This document shows, one piece after another, positions 17,901 to 26,873 of a stretch of 64,000 bases of DNA. Position numbers and translations under genes: made by a program. The stretch is taken from positions 107,306-171,305 of the forward strand of contig QQVN01000004.1 of assembly GCA_003352285.1 (NCBI GenBank), in the 5' to 3' direction. Under the pieces are notes generated by a model that was not told the origin of the DNA, did no database searches, and saw only the letters and a list, made by a program, of their open reading frames with translations. This DNA comes from Thermoproteota archaeon (GTDB taxonomy: Archaea > Thermoproteota > Nitrososphaeria > Nitrososphaerales > Nitrosopumilaceae). Numbering within the stretch: the stretch's first letter is position 1; every line of letters starts with the position of its first letter.

Positions 17901-18253
17901 CAAGAGCAAGAGGACAAGTTCAGATGCTTACAAAACAACCAACCGAAGGACGTGCCAGAGGTGGTGGATTGAGATTCGGAGAGATGGAACGAGATTGTCT
18001 AATTGCATATGGAGCATCAATGATTCTCAAAGATAGATTACTTGATGAATCTGACAAATCAGATATCTTTGTCTGTGAAAGATGTGGTCTAGTTGCATAT
18101 CATGATGTTAAACAAAGAAAGTATGTATGCAGAGTTTGTGGTGACAAGGCAAAAGTCTCATCAGTATCTGTTGCATATGCATTCAAATTATTACTACAAG
18201 AGATGCAAAGTCTTAACGTTGCACCAAGACTTTTGATAAAGGAGCGAGTATAA
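14906..18253 (+). CDS. rpoB: DNA-directed RNA polymerase subunit B (unsplit)
   Basis: 1115 residues, the full-length second largest subunit in one chain; many Euryarchaeota split it into B'' and B'. Landmarks are SLSRTQPNFEARDLHATHFG and RICPSETPEGSNCGLVKN of the fork region, DGYNIEDAIVLSKAS, GDKFASRHGQKGV near the active centre, and a C-terminal zinc site (CERCG ... CRVCG). It begins immediately after rpoH and its stop shares one base with the rpoA start, so the three subunits are probably made from one mRNA. Confidence 0.97.
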   Translation: MADPSNKRWPIIQDILKREGIARQHLNSFDEFLERGLQSIINEVGQIEIENAEYPYKIQLGKVKLQQPRMMELDGSITHITPAEGRLRNVSYSAPVMMEASVVEDGKILESRFVHIGDIPVMVKSNACILHNFSTQKLIEHGEDPNDPGGYFIINGSERVIVGLEDLSYNKIIVDRETVGGNVVFKAKVYSSIVGYRAKLELVMKNDGLIVARIPGSPVDIPVVTLMRALALESDREIAASVSLVDEIQDELEASFEKSGDVPTSKDAIIYISKRIAPGMLEEFQIKRAETLLDWGLLPHLGKHPENRKEKAQFLGEAACKLLELKLGWIYADDKDHYGNKVIKFAGQMLADLFRTAFRNLVRDMKYQLERSGQKRGINAVAAAIRPGIVTDKLNNAIATGNWGRGRVGVTQLLDRTNYLSTISHLRRIQSPLSRTQPNFEARDLHATHFGRICPSETPEGSNCGLVKNLALSAIISVNSSSEEIVEKLYDLGTNHFSDAKEDLKKDGARIFVDGRLIGYYKDGEQLAESLRELRRSSKIHPHVGISFHKPEIEGATRRLYVNCNAGRVLRPLIIIKDGKSLLTQDLLDKISKKLLSWNDLIRMGVIELIDANEEENCFVTLDEKDTKKHTHLEIFPSAILGAGASIIPYPEHNQSPRNTYESAMAKQSLGFSTPMMNTSTYVRQHFMLYPQTPIVTTKAMGLLGLEDRPAGQNCVVAVLPFDGYNIEDAIVLSKASVDRGLARTFFYRIYDAEAKQYPGGMRDNFEIPNAEDNIRGYKGEKAYRLLEDDGVVATESPVLGGDILIGKTSPPRFMEEYREFESTGPYRRDTSIGVRPSETGVVDTVVMTQSNEGGKMYKIRVRDMRIPEIGDKFASRHGQKGVLGILAKSEDLPYTKEGISPDVLINPHAFPSRMTVGMFMESVTGKAAALRGKKFDGSAFVGEKMDEVKEVMENSGFEYSGKEIMYDGRTGKSFPVEVFIGVVYYQKLHHMVSDKIHARARGQVQMLTKQPTEGRARGGGLRFGEMERDCLIAYGASMILKDRLLDESDKSDIFVCERCGLVAYHDVKQRKYVCRVCGDKAKVSSVSVAYAFKLLLQEMQSLNVAPRLLIKERV

Positions 18254-21200
18254 TGTCGATTCAAACTGTAAAATCTATTGACGCCATACGATTCTCTGTT
18301 TGGTCTCCAAATGAAATCAGAAAGTACTCTGTTGCAGAAATCACTGCACCTGAGACATATGATGAGGATGGAATGCCTGTACAAGGTGGATTAATGGATG
18401 GTCGATTAGGAACCCTAGAGCCAGGACAAAAATGTCTTACTTGTGGAAACACTGCAGCAAGATGTCCAGGTCACTTTGGGCACATTGAGTTAGCTGAACC
18501 AGTTCTTCACATTGCATTCATTGATAATATCTACAAATTGCTTCTTGCAACTTGTCGTTCTTGCTCTAGACTAAAACTCACCCAGGAGGATCTTGATGAG
18601 TTTAGAAAAATTAAACAAAAAGAGGCAGCTTATACTGTAATTTCTCAAAAGAGAATTCCAGAACAAATTCTTGACAAAGCAAAAAAAGCAAAAGAATGTC
18701 CACATTGTGGTAAGACTCAGTACGAGTTAATCTTTACAAAACCAACCATATTCATAGAAAAAACTGAGATTGGTGAGCATCGTCTATTACCAATTACTAT
18801 TCGAGAAAGATTCTCACAAATTCTTGATGAAGACTTGCTTTTACTATCATATGATCCTGCAACAGCAAGACCTGAATGGTTTATCCTTCAAGCATTGCCT
18901 GTTCCTCCAGTTACTGTAAGACCATCAATCATTTTAGAAACTGGAATTCGCTCAGAAGATGATCTTACACACAAGATGGTAGATATCATCAGAGTTAATC
19001 AAAGACTAAAGGAGAGCAAGGAAGCAGGAACTCCGCCATTAATCGTTCAAGATTTAGTTGACCTATTACAATATCATACCACTACATACTTTGATAACGA
19101 AGTATCTGGAATTCCACAAGCACACCATCGTTCTGGAAGACCACTCAAAACACTAACTCAAAGACTAAAAGGAAAGGAGGGACGATTCAGAGGTTCACTT
19201 TCAGGTAAGAGAGTTGACTTTTCTAGCAGAACTGTAATTTCACCAGATCCTAATCTAGACCTCTCAGAAGTTGGTGTTCCAGAATCTGTTGCAATGAAGC
19301 TTACAATTCCAGAAATTGTTACTGAATGGAACATTGAGCGAATGAGAAAACTTGTAATCAATGGACCAAACATCTTTCCTGGAGTCAACTATATCGTTAG
19401 ACCAGATGGTGTAAAAATCAGATTAGACTTTGTTGAAGACAGAACAACAATTGCTGAAACTATTGAGATTGGATATCTAATTGAGCGACACCTACTTGAT
19501 GGTGATATTGTCATGTTTAACCGACAACCATCACTTCACCAAATGTCAATCATGGCACACTATGTCAAAGTATTGCCTGGAAAAACATTCAGATTACATC
19601 CATCAGTATGTCCACCATACAACGCAGACTTTGATGGAGATGAGATGAATCTTCATGTTCCACAAAGTGAGGAAGCAAGAGCAGAAGCAATTCTTCTTAT
19701 GCGTGTTCAAGATCAATTAATCTCACCAAGATATGGTGGCCCAATCATTGGTGCACTCCGTGACTTTGTAACTGGTTCTTATTTGCTAACAAAAGATGAT
19801 ACCAGACTTTCAGTACAAGAATTTTCAAACCTTGCAATGCTTGCAGGATACAGTGATGAATTACCAAAACCCGCAGACAAAGGAAAGGATGGCCCATTAT
19901 ACACTGGAAAGCAATTATTCTCATTATTCCTTCCAAAAGACTTCAACTATGTCATGACTTCAAAGTGGTCAAAGGGAACAAAAGGAACACCAAAGGATGT
20001 TGTAATCAAAAACGGCGAATTAATCAGCGGTGTTATTGATAAATCATCAATTGGTGCAGAAGAACCAGAAAGTGTTTTGCATAGAATTGCAAAAGACTAT
20101 GGTAACGAACCAGCAAAGAAATTCCTAAACTCTGTCTTAATTGTTGCAAAGCAGTTTATCACTCATTATGGTTTTAGCTATGGATATGGTGACCTTGAAT
20201 TATCTGAAAAAGCAAGACAGGGAATCTTTGATGATATCCAGACAAGCTACACTGCAGTAAGCGACTTGATATCTGAAGCAAAGAAGGGAACACTAAAGCT
20301 AACTAGAGGTCTTTCAGCAGATGAAGCACTAGAGGCATACATTGTTAATGAATTATCCAAAGCAAGAGACAAGGCAGGCTCCATTGCTGATCAATCACTT
20401 GATGATAACAATGCAGCAAAGATTATGGCAATTACTGGCGCTAGAGGTTCTGCACTAAACGTAGGACAGATGGCAGGTGCATTAGGACAACAGTCAAGAC
20501 GAGGTCAACGTCTTCTAAAGGGATACAACAACCGTGCATTACCTCACTTTAGAGAACATGACGATAATCCAGATGCACACGGATTTGTAAAATCAAACTA
20601 TAGGGATGGATTGTCTGCACTAGAATTCTTCTTCCACGCAATGGCAGGAAGAGAGGGATTGGTAGACACTGCAGTTAGAACCCAACAAAGTGGTTACATG
20701 CAGAGAAGACTCATCAATGCACTGGAGCATATCAAGCTGGAATACGATGGAACAGTTAGAGACCCACACGGACACATTATCCAATTCCTTTATGGTGAAG
20801 ATGGTATTGATGTGGCAAAGAGTGACCACGGTGAGGCATTTAATGTTCACAGATTAATTGATTCTCAAACAATTGTAGACTCTGGTAAAAAGGCTACAAA
20901 AGAAGAGATTACTGAGCTTACTAAAAAATACACAAAGACATTCAATCCAAGACTAAAGAGTATCGTCTCTGAAGCATTATTGGATTCAAAGCTCAGCAAA
21001 GAAGGAGTTGAGAAGATTTGCAAGAAAGGTCTTGACTTGTTTAACAAAGCAAAGGTAGAGCCAGGACAAGCAGTGGGAATCGTTACAGCACAATCAATTG
21101 GTGAGCCTGGTACTCAGATGACATTAAGGACATTCCACTTTGCAGGTATTAGAGAAAGAAACGTAACATTAGGTCTTCCAAGATTAATTGAGCTAGTTGA

Positions 21201-22056
21201 CGCACGCAAAAAACCAGTTACTCCAACTATGGATATCTACCTAGATGAAGAATCAAAGAAATCCCGTGAGAAAGCAATTGATGTAGCAAGAAATGTACTT
21301 CAAACCAAAGTTTCATCACTAATTGCAAATACGGAAACAGATTATGCAACTGAAATAAAACTGAACCTTAGTGCAAATAGACTGCGTGAGAGAGGTTGCA
21401 CCGTTGCTGACGTTGAAGAAGCATTATCTTCCAACAAGAAATTCAAGATTGAAACCCATGGTGAACTAGTAGTTCTAAAATTGGTTGAAGAATCCGATGC
21501 ACCAACAGTAATTACAATTAGAAATAAAGTTCTCAATACAACAGTAAAGGGAGTTCCAGATATAGAGAGAGTTACCCTTGTTCAAAAAGATGATGAATGG
21601 GTTATTCAAACAACTGGTTCAAACATTGCCAAAGTCTTGGGAGTCCAAGGAATTGACAAGAAGAATGTTAGAACAAATAATGTCTTTGAGATTGCCGGAA
21701 CTCTTGGAATTGAGGCAGCAAGAAACGCTTTGATTAATGAACTAAAAACAACTCTAGAAGATCAAGGATTGGAAGTTGACATTAGATATATCATGTTGGT
21801 ATCTGATTTGATGTGTTCTAGAGGATACATGCAACAAATTGGTAGACACGGAATAGCTGGAACAAAAGACAGTGTTCTTGCAAGAGCTGCATTTGAGATT
21901 ACAGTTCCAACAATTGCACACGCTGCACTTGGAGGAGAGGTTGAACAACTAAAGGGAGTTACAGAAAACGTCATCGTTGGAAGTAACATCCCAATTGGAA
22001 GTGGAACTGTAGACCTTTACATGCAAGTATCAAAGAAAGCACAAACTAGTGCATAG
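18253..22056 (+). CDS. rpoA: DNA-directed RNA polymerase subunit A (single unsplit chain)
   Basis: 1267 residues joining A' and A'' in one polypeptide. Most archaea split this gene; the fused form is a hallmark of Thaumarchaeota. The N-terminal zinc site is CLTCGNTAARCPGHFGHIEL, a second is CPHCGKT, and the catalytic Mg-binding loop is YNADFDGDEMNLHVP. The bridge helix/trigger region is seen in GQSIGEPGTQMTLRTFHFAG-type sequence (VTAQSIGEPGTQMT). The C-terminal A'' part has SDLMCSRGYMQQIGRHGI. The ATG overlaps the rpoB stop by one base. A ~50-base gap separates it from the secreted-protein gene downstream. Confidence 0.97.
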   Translation: MSIQTVKSIDAIRFSVWSPNEIRKYSVAEITAPETYDEDGMPVQGGLMDGRLGTLEPGQKCLTCGNTAARCPGHFGHIELAEPVLHIAFIDNIYKLLLATCRSCSRLKLTQEDLDEFRKIKQKEAAYTVISQKRIPEQILDKAKKAKECPHCGKTQYELIFTKPTIFIEKTEIGEHRLLPITIRERFSQILDEDLLLLSYDPATARPEWFILQALPVPPVTVRPSIILETGIRSEDDLTHKMVDIIRVNQRLKESKEAGTPPLIVQDLVDLLQYHTTTYFDNEVSGIPQAHHRSGRPLKTLTQRLKGKEGRFRGSLSGKRVDFSSRTVISPDPNLDLSEVGVPESVAMKLTIPEIVTEWNIERMRKLVINGPNIFPGVNYIVRPDGVKIRLDFVEDRTTIAETIEIGYLIERHLLDGDIVMFNRQPSLHQMSIMAHYVKVLPGKTFRLHPSVCPPYNADFDGDEMNLHVPQSEEARAEAILLMRVQDQLISPRYGGPIIGALRDFVTGSYLLTKDDTRLSVQEFSNLAMLAGYSDELPKPADKGKDGPLYTGKQLFSLFLPKDFNYVMTSKWSKGTKGTPKDVVIKNGELISGVIDKSSIGAEEPESVLHRIAKDYGNEPAKKFLNSVLIVAKQFITHYGFSYGYGDLELSEKARQGIFDDIQTSYTAVSDLISEAKKGTLKLTRGLSADEALEAYIVNELSKARDKAGSIADQSLDDNNAAKIMAITGARGSALNVGQMAGALGQQSRRGQRLLKGYNNRALPHFREHDDNPDAHGFVKSNYRDGLSALEFFFHAMAGREGLVDTAVRTQQSGYMQRRLINALEHIKLEYDGTVRDPHGHIIQFLYGEDGIDVAKSDHGEAFNVHRLIDSQTIVDSGKKATKEEITELTKKYTKTFNPRLKSIVSEALLDSKLSKEGVEKICKKGLDLFNKAKVEPGQAVGIVTAQSIGEPGTQMTLRTFHFAGIRERNVTLGLPRLIELVDARKKPVTPTMDIYLDEESKKSREKAIDVARNVLQTKVSSLIANTETDYATEIKLNLSANRLRERGCTVADVEEALSSNKKFKIETHGELVVLKLVEESDAPTVITIRNKVLNTTVKGVPDIERVTLVQKDDEWVIQTTGSNIAKVLGVQGIDKKNVRTNNVFEIAGTLGIEAARNALINELKTTLEDQGLEVDIRYIMLVSDLMCSRGYMQQIGRHGIAGTKDSVLARAAFEITVPTIAHAALGGEVEQLKGVTENVIVGSNIPIGSGTVDLYMQVSKKAQTSA

Positions 22057-22107
22057 TGCACTCACCAAGTGTTAAATTCAATCAAGTAGAATAATTATTG
22101 AAATCAT

Positions 22108-23286
22108 TTGTTAATTCTTTTTGCACTCTTGTCGTTTTTTGCATTTGCAGAAGAGACACCCGTTTATGACCAGCCTTTTTCTCCAATCTACTTTGATAAA
22201 CCCGTTTACACCTGGACTGATAAAGTAAGGATTATGATTGTGGCTCCTAGCTGGAATGCACACAATGACGCAATAGACTCAATTGGTTCTGAGTCTAGTC
22301 ATGCAATAAAGATCTCAACTCGTGATAAGTCACTTAAACCATACAAGTTTACTGAAACTGAATTAAACTCTGGAATATTTACTGGAGAGGTAATTCTTAC
22401 GGGATTTTTACATGATGCCGATGGTGACGGTACATTTGATACACTGCCAAGGACTATGGGAAATGGTCCTAACAACGGATATCTTGAGGCTGACAGAGAA
22501 GGTGCAATTACAGTTTCATTTGAATTTGCAGACGGGGTTATCCTAACAGAGTCTGCTGGACTAAGCTGGAATCTTGGCGATATATCCTTTTTACAAAAAC
22601 AATACATGACAAATGATCAGGCAGTAATACGCATTATTGATGCAGACATGAATCTAAATCCAGAAGGAGTTGATCAAATACCTGTTAGAGTTTCATCAAG
22701 CTCTGATGTTGCAGGAATTACTGTAGAAGCAATAGAATCATCACAGGATTCTGGTTTATTTCAAGCAACGATTTTTTTTACACAAACTGATACTTCCAGC
22801 GGAAACAGACTTTATGCAAAACCTGGCAACACACTAATTGCAAAATATGAGGATAACACACTACCAATCCCACATTCAAAATCTGACAGCTTGGAAATTA
22901 CAGCAACTGCTGTGCTTGAATCAAACATTCCGCCACTAGATCGTATTACTAGTGATTCAATGGAAATAGTTTCAGTCACTGGCAACAAACTCACAGATCT
23001 TTTTGTTGACGACCAACTTCAAATTTTAGGAAATATCAAAAACGAGCAAGAATTTTCCCAAGACTTTGTTTTTGTGTATCAGATCAAAGACGAATCTGGC
23101 ACCATTACTACACTATCTTGGATATCTGGCTCACTTGATTCCTATCAAAAATTATCAATGTCACAATCATGGAATCCTCTAACTTCTGGTACATACACAG
23201 TTGAGACTTTTGTTTGGAGTTCTTTAGGATCTCCCATTCCATTATCTGAACCAAGATCAGAAACATATTTTGTTTCAAAAAACTAG
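22108..23286 (+). CDS. Secreted S-layer-like Ig-domain protein
   Basis: 392 residues from TTG 22108; an in-frame stop nine bases upstream excludes a longer form. The short signal peptide is MLILFALLSFFAFAEE. Two related modules follow: one with YTWTDKVRIMIVAPSWN ... LNSGIFTGEV and one with TNDQAVIRIIDADMNLNPEGVD ... SQDSGLFQATIFF, the latter resembling modules of the gene at 1-2391. A C-terminal domain (~300-392) has a different beta pattern (DDQLQILGNIKN, SGTYTVETFVWS). No C-terminal anchor is visible. Such modules occur in thaumarchaeal S-layer-like proteins. Its place between rpoA and eL30 is unusual. Function is unknown. Confidence 0.82.
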   Translation: MLILFALLSFFAFAEETPVYDQPFSPIYFDKPVYTWTDKVRIMIVAPSWNAHNDAIDSIGSESSHAIKISTRDKSLKPYKFTETELNSGIFTGEVILTGFLHDADGDGTFDTLPRTMGNGPNNGYLEADREGAITVSFEFADGVILTESAGLSWNLGDISFLQKQYMTNDQAVIRIIDADMNLNPEGVDQIPVRVSSSSDVAGITVEAIESSQDSGLFQATIFFTQTDTSSGNRLYAKPGNTLIAKYEDNTLPIPHSKSDSLEITATAVLESNIPPLDRITSDSMEIVSVTGNKLTDLFVDDQLQILGNIKNEQEFSQDFVFVYQIKDESGTITTLSWISGSLDSYQKLSMSQSWNPLTSGTYTVETFVWSSLGSPIPLSEPRSETYFVSKN

Positions 23287-23344
23287 AATTTCTTCTACGT
23301 ATAATTTCTACGTGAGCATTAAATAGAAAAATAAAAAAATTATT

Positions 23345-24871
23345 TTGTTGGGCACAAAAATTATACTTTTCCTAGCAATTGCCAGTTGCTTTATTGTACC
23401 TGCATTTGCGGATTCTGGCATTTTACTTGGTACTGATAAAGAGGAGTACTCTGTAGGTGATACCCTTACTATCACAGGGGAAGTTGAAGAAAAAAAGATG
23501 CCATCTCTGGCATTACGTGTTTATGATCCAGATGGAGCCATACTATCTGCAAACAATGTTGAGATTTTGGATGATAATTCCTTCTCAAAGACAATCTCCC
23601 TTGTAGCACCATTTTATGAAAAATCTGGAGAATATCAAATCAAGATTGACTATGGAAAGATTAAGACTTCAGAGACATTTTTGATATCAGGAGAATCAAT
23701 ACAAGAAACTACTGTAACTATTATTCCTGAAATAACAGAATTTTCTGCAGAAAAAAATGAGTACACAGATGGGGAATTTGTAACTATACGTGGTAAAGTG
23801 TCATCACAAGAAGAACCGACTGTTTTAATTGGAATATATGATCCATTTGGAATTCCAGGAGGATTTTATTTTGGTGTTCTTGATGCAAACAATGAATTTG
23901 AAATCTCTTTTCTAATTGTTGATAACGTTAACTTCAAAATAGAGGGAACGTATTCTGCAGTTGCTCATTATGCAGATTCTGAACAAACTGCATACTTTGA
24001 TTATGTGATGTACCAAGAAGAACCGATTCAAACACCAATTGTTACTGAAGAAGAACTTGATGCACTAGAGGAATCATTTGATGCATTAGAAGATGAGATT
24101 AACGATGAGCTCAAAGAGCTTGAAGAGACATTAAGAGAACTTGAAAATGAATTAAAAGAGATTGAACCAACTACCGTAGCTACAAAACAAAATAACATAG
24201 TAAGTGATGTCAAACCAAAAAAAGAAACTGCTAATACTAAAGTAGTTTTAGAAGAGGAACCTCAAAAAAATCTTAGTGTTGAGGACATTGAGCTTGGTAT
24301 TATGCTAAATGAAATGGCACTTAGATGCGATAAGAGTACGCTAATTGATGTGGTGTCATACTATGATGGGATGGGACCTGCGCTGTTTAGATTGTGTAAA
24401 TACTCTGAGGCAATTTCATTTTTTGATCAGGACTTAAGTAAGAATCCAAAAAACTTAGCAGCAATAACAAACATTGGTGCAGCCTTGAATAAGCTTGGAT
24501 TATTTCCACAAGCAATTCAACAGTTTGATTCTGCATTAGAGATTAATCCAAATTATATTCCTGCACTAAACAACAAGGCAAACTCCCTTTCTCAAATGGG
24601 AAATCATAATGAAGCACTTTCATTATACCTGCAGGTATTAGAAATCGATCCCAAATTTTCTACATCAAAAATCAATATGGACACTACTCAAAAAAATATC
24701 CCTGTGAAAAATCTAATTTTTCAAGAAAATGAACAAAAACCAACGCCAATAATCTCTAACCAGGAATCTCCCAAAGTCATCAAAACAATCCCACAAGAAA
24801 ACGAATCTGATAACTTTTTTGAGAAGATTGGCCAGGTATTTGCCTCCATTGGAAGCATCTTTGGATTCTGA
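23345..24871 (+). CDS. Secreted Ig-like, coiled-coil and TPR protein
   Basis: 508 residues from TTG 23345 (TTG 23348 also possible). After a signal peptide ending PAFADS come two Ig-like domains (~25-115, KEEYSVGDTLTITGEV ... YEKSGEYQIKIDYG; ~125-220, KNEYTDGEFVTIRGKV), the family shared with the PEFG proteins. An acidic coiled coil follows (~235-290, repeated ALEDEINDELKELEETL). Residues ~365-440 form two or three TPR units (AAITNIGAALNKLGLFPQAIQQFDSALEINP, ALNNKANSLSQMGNHNEAL). The end (FEKIGQVFASIGSIFGF) is amphipathic, without PEFG. It may scaffold envelope proteins; this is inference. Confidence 0.82.
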   Translation: MLGTKIILFLAIASCFIVPAFADSGILLGTDKEEYSVGDTLTITGEVEEKKMPSLALRVYDPDGAILSANNVEILDDNSFSKTISLVAPFYEKSGEYQIKIDYGKIKTSETFLISGESIQETTVTIIPEITEFSAEKNEYTDGEFVTIRGKVSSQEEPTVLIGIYDPFGIPGGFYFGVLDANNEFEISFLIVDNVNFKIEGTYSAVAHYADSEQTAYFDYVMYQEEPIQTPIVTEEELDALEESFDALEDEINDELKELEETLRELENELKEIEPTTVATKQNNIVSDVKPKKETANTKVVLEEEPQKNLSVEDIELGIMLNEMALRCDKSTLIDVVSYYDGMGPALFRLCKYSEAISFFDQDLSKNPKNLAAITNIGAALNKLGLFPQAIQQFDSALEINPNYIPALNNKANSLSQMGNHNEALSLYLQVLEIDPKFSTSKINMDTTQKNIPVKNLIFQENEQKPTPIISNQESPKVIKTIPQENESDNFFEKIGQVFASIGSIFGF

Positions 24872-24961
24872 TTCGAAATAGTTTTTCTTCTCAGATCATA
24901 TCGTTGAGCTGCAATAAATCTATAAAGGTCTCATTCATCGATGGATTACAGGTAAAATACA

Positions 24962-25273
24962 ATGGGTAAATTGTTAGAGAAAGCACTAAAAGATGCAATA
25001 AAAGAAGATCAGTGCACTTTTGGTTCCAAACAAGTAGTAAACACTATTAAAAATTCAAAACTTGTAGTTGTCTCTCAATCCCTTGAGAAAAATATTTCCG
25101 AGAAAATTTCAGAAGATGCAAAAAAAAGTAAAGTACCAACAATTCAATTCCAAGGTTCTTCAGTTGCATTAGGAAGACTTTGTGGATTGCAGTTTAGAGT
25201 TTCAACAGTCTCGTTTACATCACTTTCTGATGCAAACATAACATCAATTATCAAAGAAGCCGAAACTGAATGA
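24962..25273 (+). CDS. rpl30e: Ribosomal protein eL30
   Basis: 103 residues matching archaeal L30e: LLEKALKDAIKEDQCTFGSKQVVNTIKNSKLVVVS, then VPTIQFQGSSVALGRLCGLQFRVSTVSF. It binds 23S rRNA with the L7Ae-type fold. In many archaea it sits between rpoA and a NusA-like gene, and that order is kept here apart from the two secreted-protein genes upstream. A TATA-like aatctataaag (about 24916-24926) precedes ATG 24962. Confidence 0.95.
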   Translation: MGKLLEKALKDAIKEDQCTFGSKQVVNTIKNSKLVVVSQSLEKNISEKISEDAKKSKVPTIQFQGSSVALGRLCGLQFRVSTVSFTSLSDANITSIIKEAETE

Positions 25274-25354
25274 TGCGAATAAAAACCTTACCAACTTTCA
25301 GAGCAATTGAAAGTTTAAATGACACACAAATCGTTCGAGAACAAAAGGAGAATT

Positions 25355-25819
25355 ATGACACAATCAATTAAACTGACAACTGATCAAATGCGATTAATGT
25401 CGCTATTTCAAAACGTAACTGGTGCTACTGCACGAGATTGTGTCGAAGATGAAAAACAAAATCGAGTTATCTTCGTTGTGAATAATGGTAAAATGGGCCT
25501 TGCAATTGGTAAAGGCGGTTCTCACATCAAATCCCTTCAAAACATTGTCAAAAGAAACGTCGAACTAGTCGAATATGACGATGATCCTGCTAACTTTTTA
25601 AAAAATATGTTAAATTCTAAACTGGTTTCTGAAGTAAAAATAAATAAGCGATCTGATGGTTCAACTCAGGCAATAGTTATGGTTGATCCAAGAAAGAAAG
25701 GAATTGTAGTAGGACGTGAAGGTCGAAATGCTGAAAAAGCAAGGCTACTTGCAAAACGATATTTTGACATTTCTAGTGTACTGATTAACAGTCCTGAAAG
25801 AGCTACATTGGAGTTGTAA
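25355..25819 (+). CDS. NusA-like KH-domain transcription factor
   Basis: About 154 residues from ATG 25355 (MTQSIKLTTDQMRLMS), chosen because AAAAGGAG sits 5 nt upstream; an in-frame ATG at 25319 would add 12 residues outside the family. Two KH domains are evident: GKMGLAIGKGGSHIKSLQ and RKKGIVVGREGRNAEKAR (GxxG loops). Archaeal NusA lacks the bacterial N-terminal and S1 domains. It probably links RNA polymerase or ribosome function to nascent RNA. It is followed after 3 nt by uS12. Confidence 0.93.
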   Translation: MTQSIKLTTDQMRLMSLFQNVTGATARDCVEDEKQNRVIFVVNNGKMGLAIGKGGSHIKSLQNIVKRNVELVEYDDDPANFLKNMLNSKLVSEVKINKRSDGSTQAIVMVDPRKKGIVVGREGRNAEKARLLAKRYFDISSVLINSPERATLEL

Positions 25820-25822
25820 GTA

Positions 25823-26260
25823 ATGGCAAAGTCTCCTCTTGGTCTATTTGCAGGTCGTGTGTTGAAAGCAAAACGTAAACGACAACGATGGGCAATCTCT
25901 ACATACAAGAGAAGAAAACTTGGTTTAGATAAAAAAGCAAACCCATTGGGTGGTGCACCTCAAGCAAGAGGAATTGTTTTAGAAAAAGTTGGTGTTGAAG
26001 CAAAACAACCAAACTCTGCAGTTAGAAAATGTGTTAGAGTACAATTAATCAAAAATGGAAAATCTGTTACTGCATTTTTACCACGAGACGGTGCAATGAA
26101 CTTTATTGATGAACACGATGAAGTTCATGTAGAAGGTATGGGTGCTACACAAGGTGGTGCAATGGGAGATATTCCTGGTGTTCGTTACAAAGTATTCAAA
26201 GTAAATGGAACCTCATTACATGAACTAGTAATTGGAAAGAAGGAGAAGCCAAGGAGATAG
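25823..26260 (+). CDS. rps12: Ribosomal protein uS12
   Basis: 145 residues, archaeal length. It contains the decoding-centre segment [20 protein letters not shown] and [29 protein letters not shown], with a basic N-terminus (KAKRKRQRW). It follows the NusA-like gene by 3 nt and precedes uS7 by 2 nt. The 3' end contains AAGGAG (26251), which serves as the ribosome-binding site of uS7. Confidence 0.97.
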   Translation: MAKSPLGLFAGRVLKAKRKRQRWAISTYKRRKLGLDKKANPLGGAPQARGIVLEKVGVEAKQPNSAVRKCVRVQLIKNGKSVTAFLPRDGAMNFIDEHDEVHVEGMGATQGGAMGDIPGVRYKVFKVNGTSLHELVIGKKEKPRR

Positions 26261-26262
26261 GA

Positions 26263-26862
26263 ATGCCTGAAACTCAAAACTTGATGTTATTTAGAAAATG
26301 GGACCTTGATGGAATTGAAATTAAAGATCCTGGATTAAAGACTGCAATATCTCTACGAAAGATGATCACTCCATACACCTATGGTCGTTCTGCACTTAAG
26401 CGATTCAACAAAGCTGATGTTAACATTGTTGAAAGATTAGCAAACAAACTAATGCATTTTGGAAAAAAATATGCAAAGAACACTGGTCGAATGACTGGAA
26501 AGAAAGCTAGAATTCTCAACACCATTAAAGCTTCACTCGAAATTATCCATCTAAAGACTGGAAAGAATCCAATTGAGGTACTAGTTAGGGCAGTAGAACA
26601 CTCTGCACCAAATGAAGATACTACAAGAATTGTTTATGGTGGTACTGTCTATCATGTATCAGTCGATGTTGCACCATTGCGACGAGTTGACCTTGCACTA
26701 AGATTTATCGCAGATGGTGTCAAGGAGGCAACATTTTCTAATCCTAAAGCAATTGAGGAATATCTTGCAGAGCACCTAATCTTAGCTTCAGAAAACGATC
26801 CCAATGCTCCTTCTGTAAAAAAGAAGAACGAATTAGAAAGAATCGCACAAGCATCAAGATAG
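26263..26862 (+). CDS. rps7: Ribosomal protein uS7
   Basis: 199 residues. It shows ALKRFNKADVNIVERLANKLM, TGKNPIEVLVRAVEHSAPNEDTTRIVYGGTVYHVSVDVAPLRRVDLALRFIADG, and an archaeal C-terminal tail rich in charged residues. It nucleates 30S head assembly. It is the last gene of the eL30-nusA-uS12-uS7 run; an antisense tRNA starts 11 bases past its stop. In many archaea EF-2 or EF-1A follows, but not here. Confidence 0.97.
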   Translation: MPETQNLMLFRKWDLDGIEIKDPGLKTAISLRKMITPYTYGRSALKRFNKADVNIVERLANKLMHFGKKYAKNTGRMTGKKARILNTIKASLEIIHLKTGKNPIEVLVRAVEHSAPNEDTTRIVYGGTVYHVSVDVAPLRRVDLALRFIADGVKEATFSNPKAIEEYLAEHLILASENDPNAPSVKKKNELERIAQASR

Positions 26863-26873
26863 AATTTTACCAG

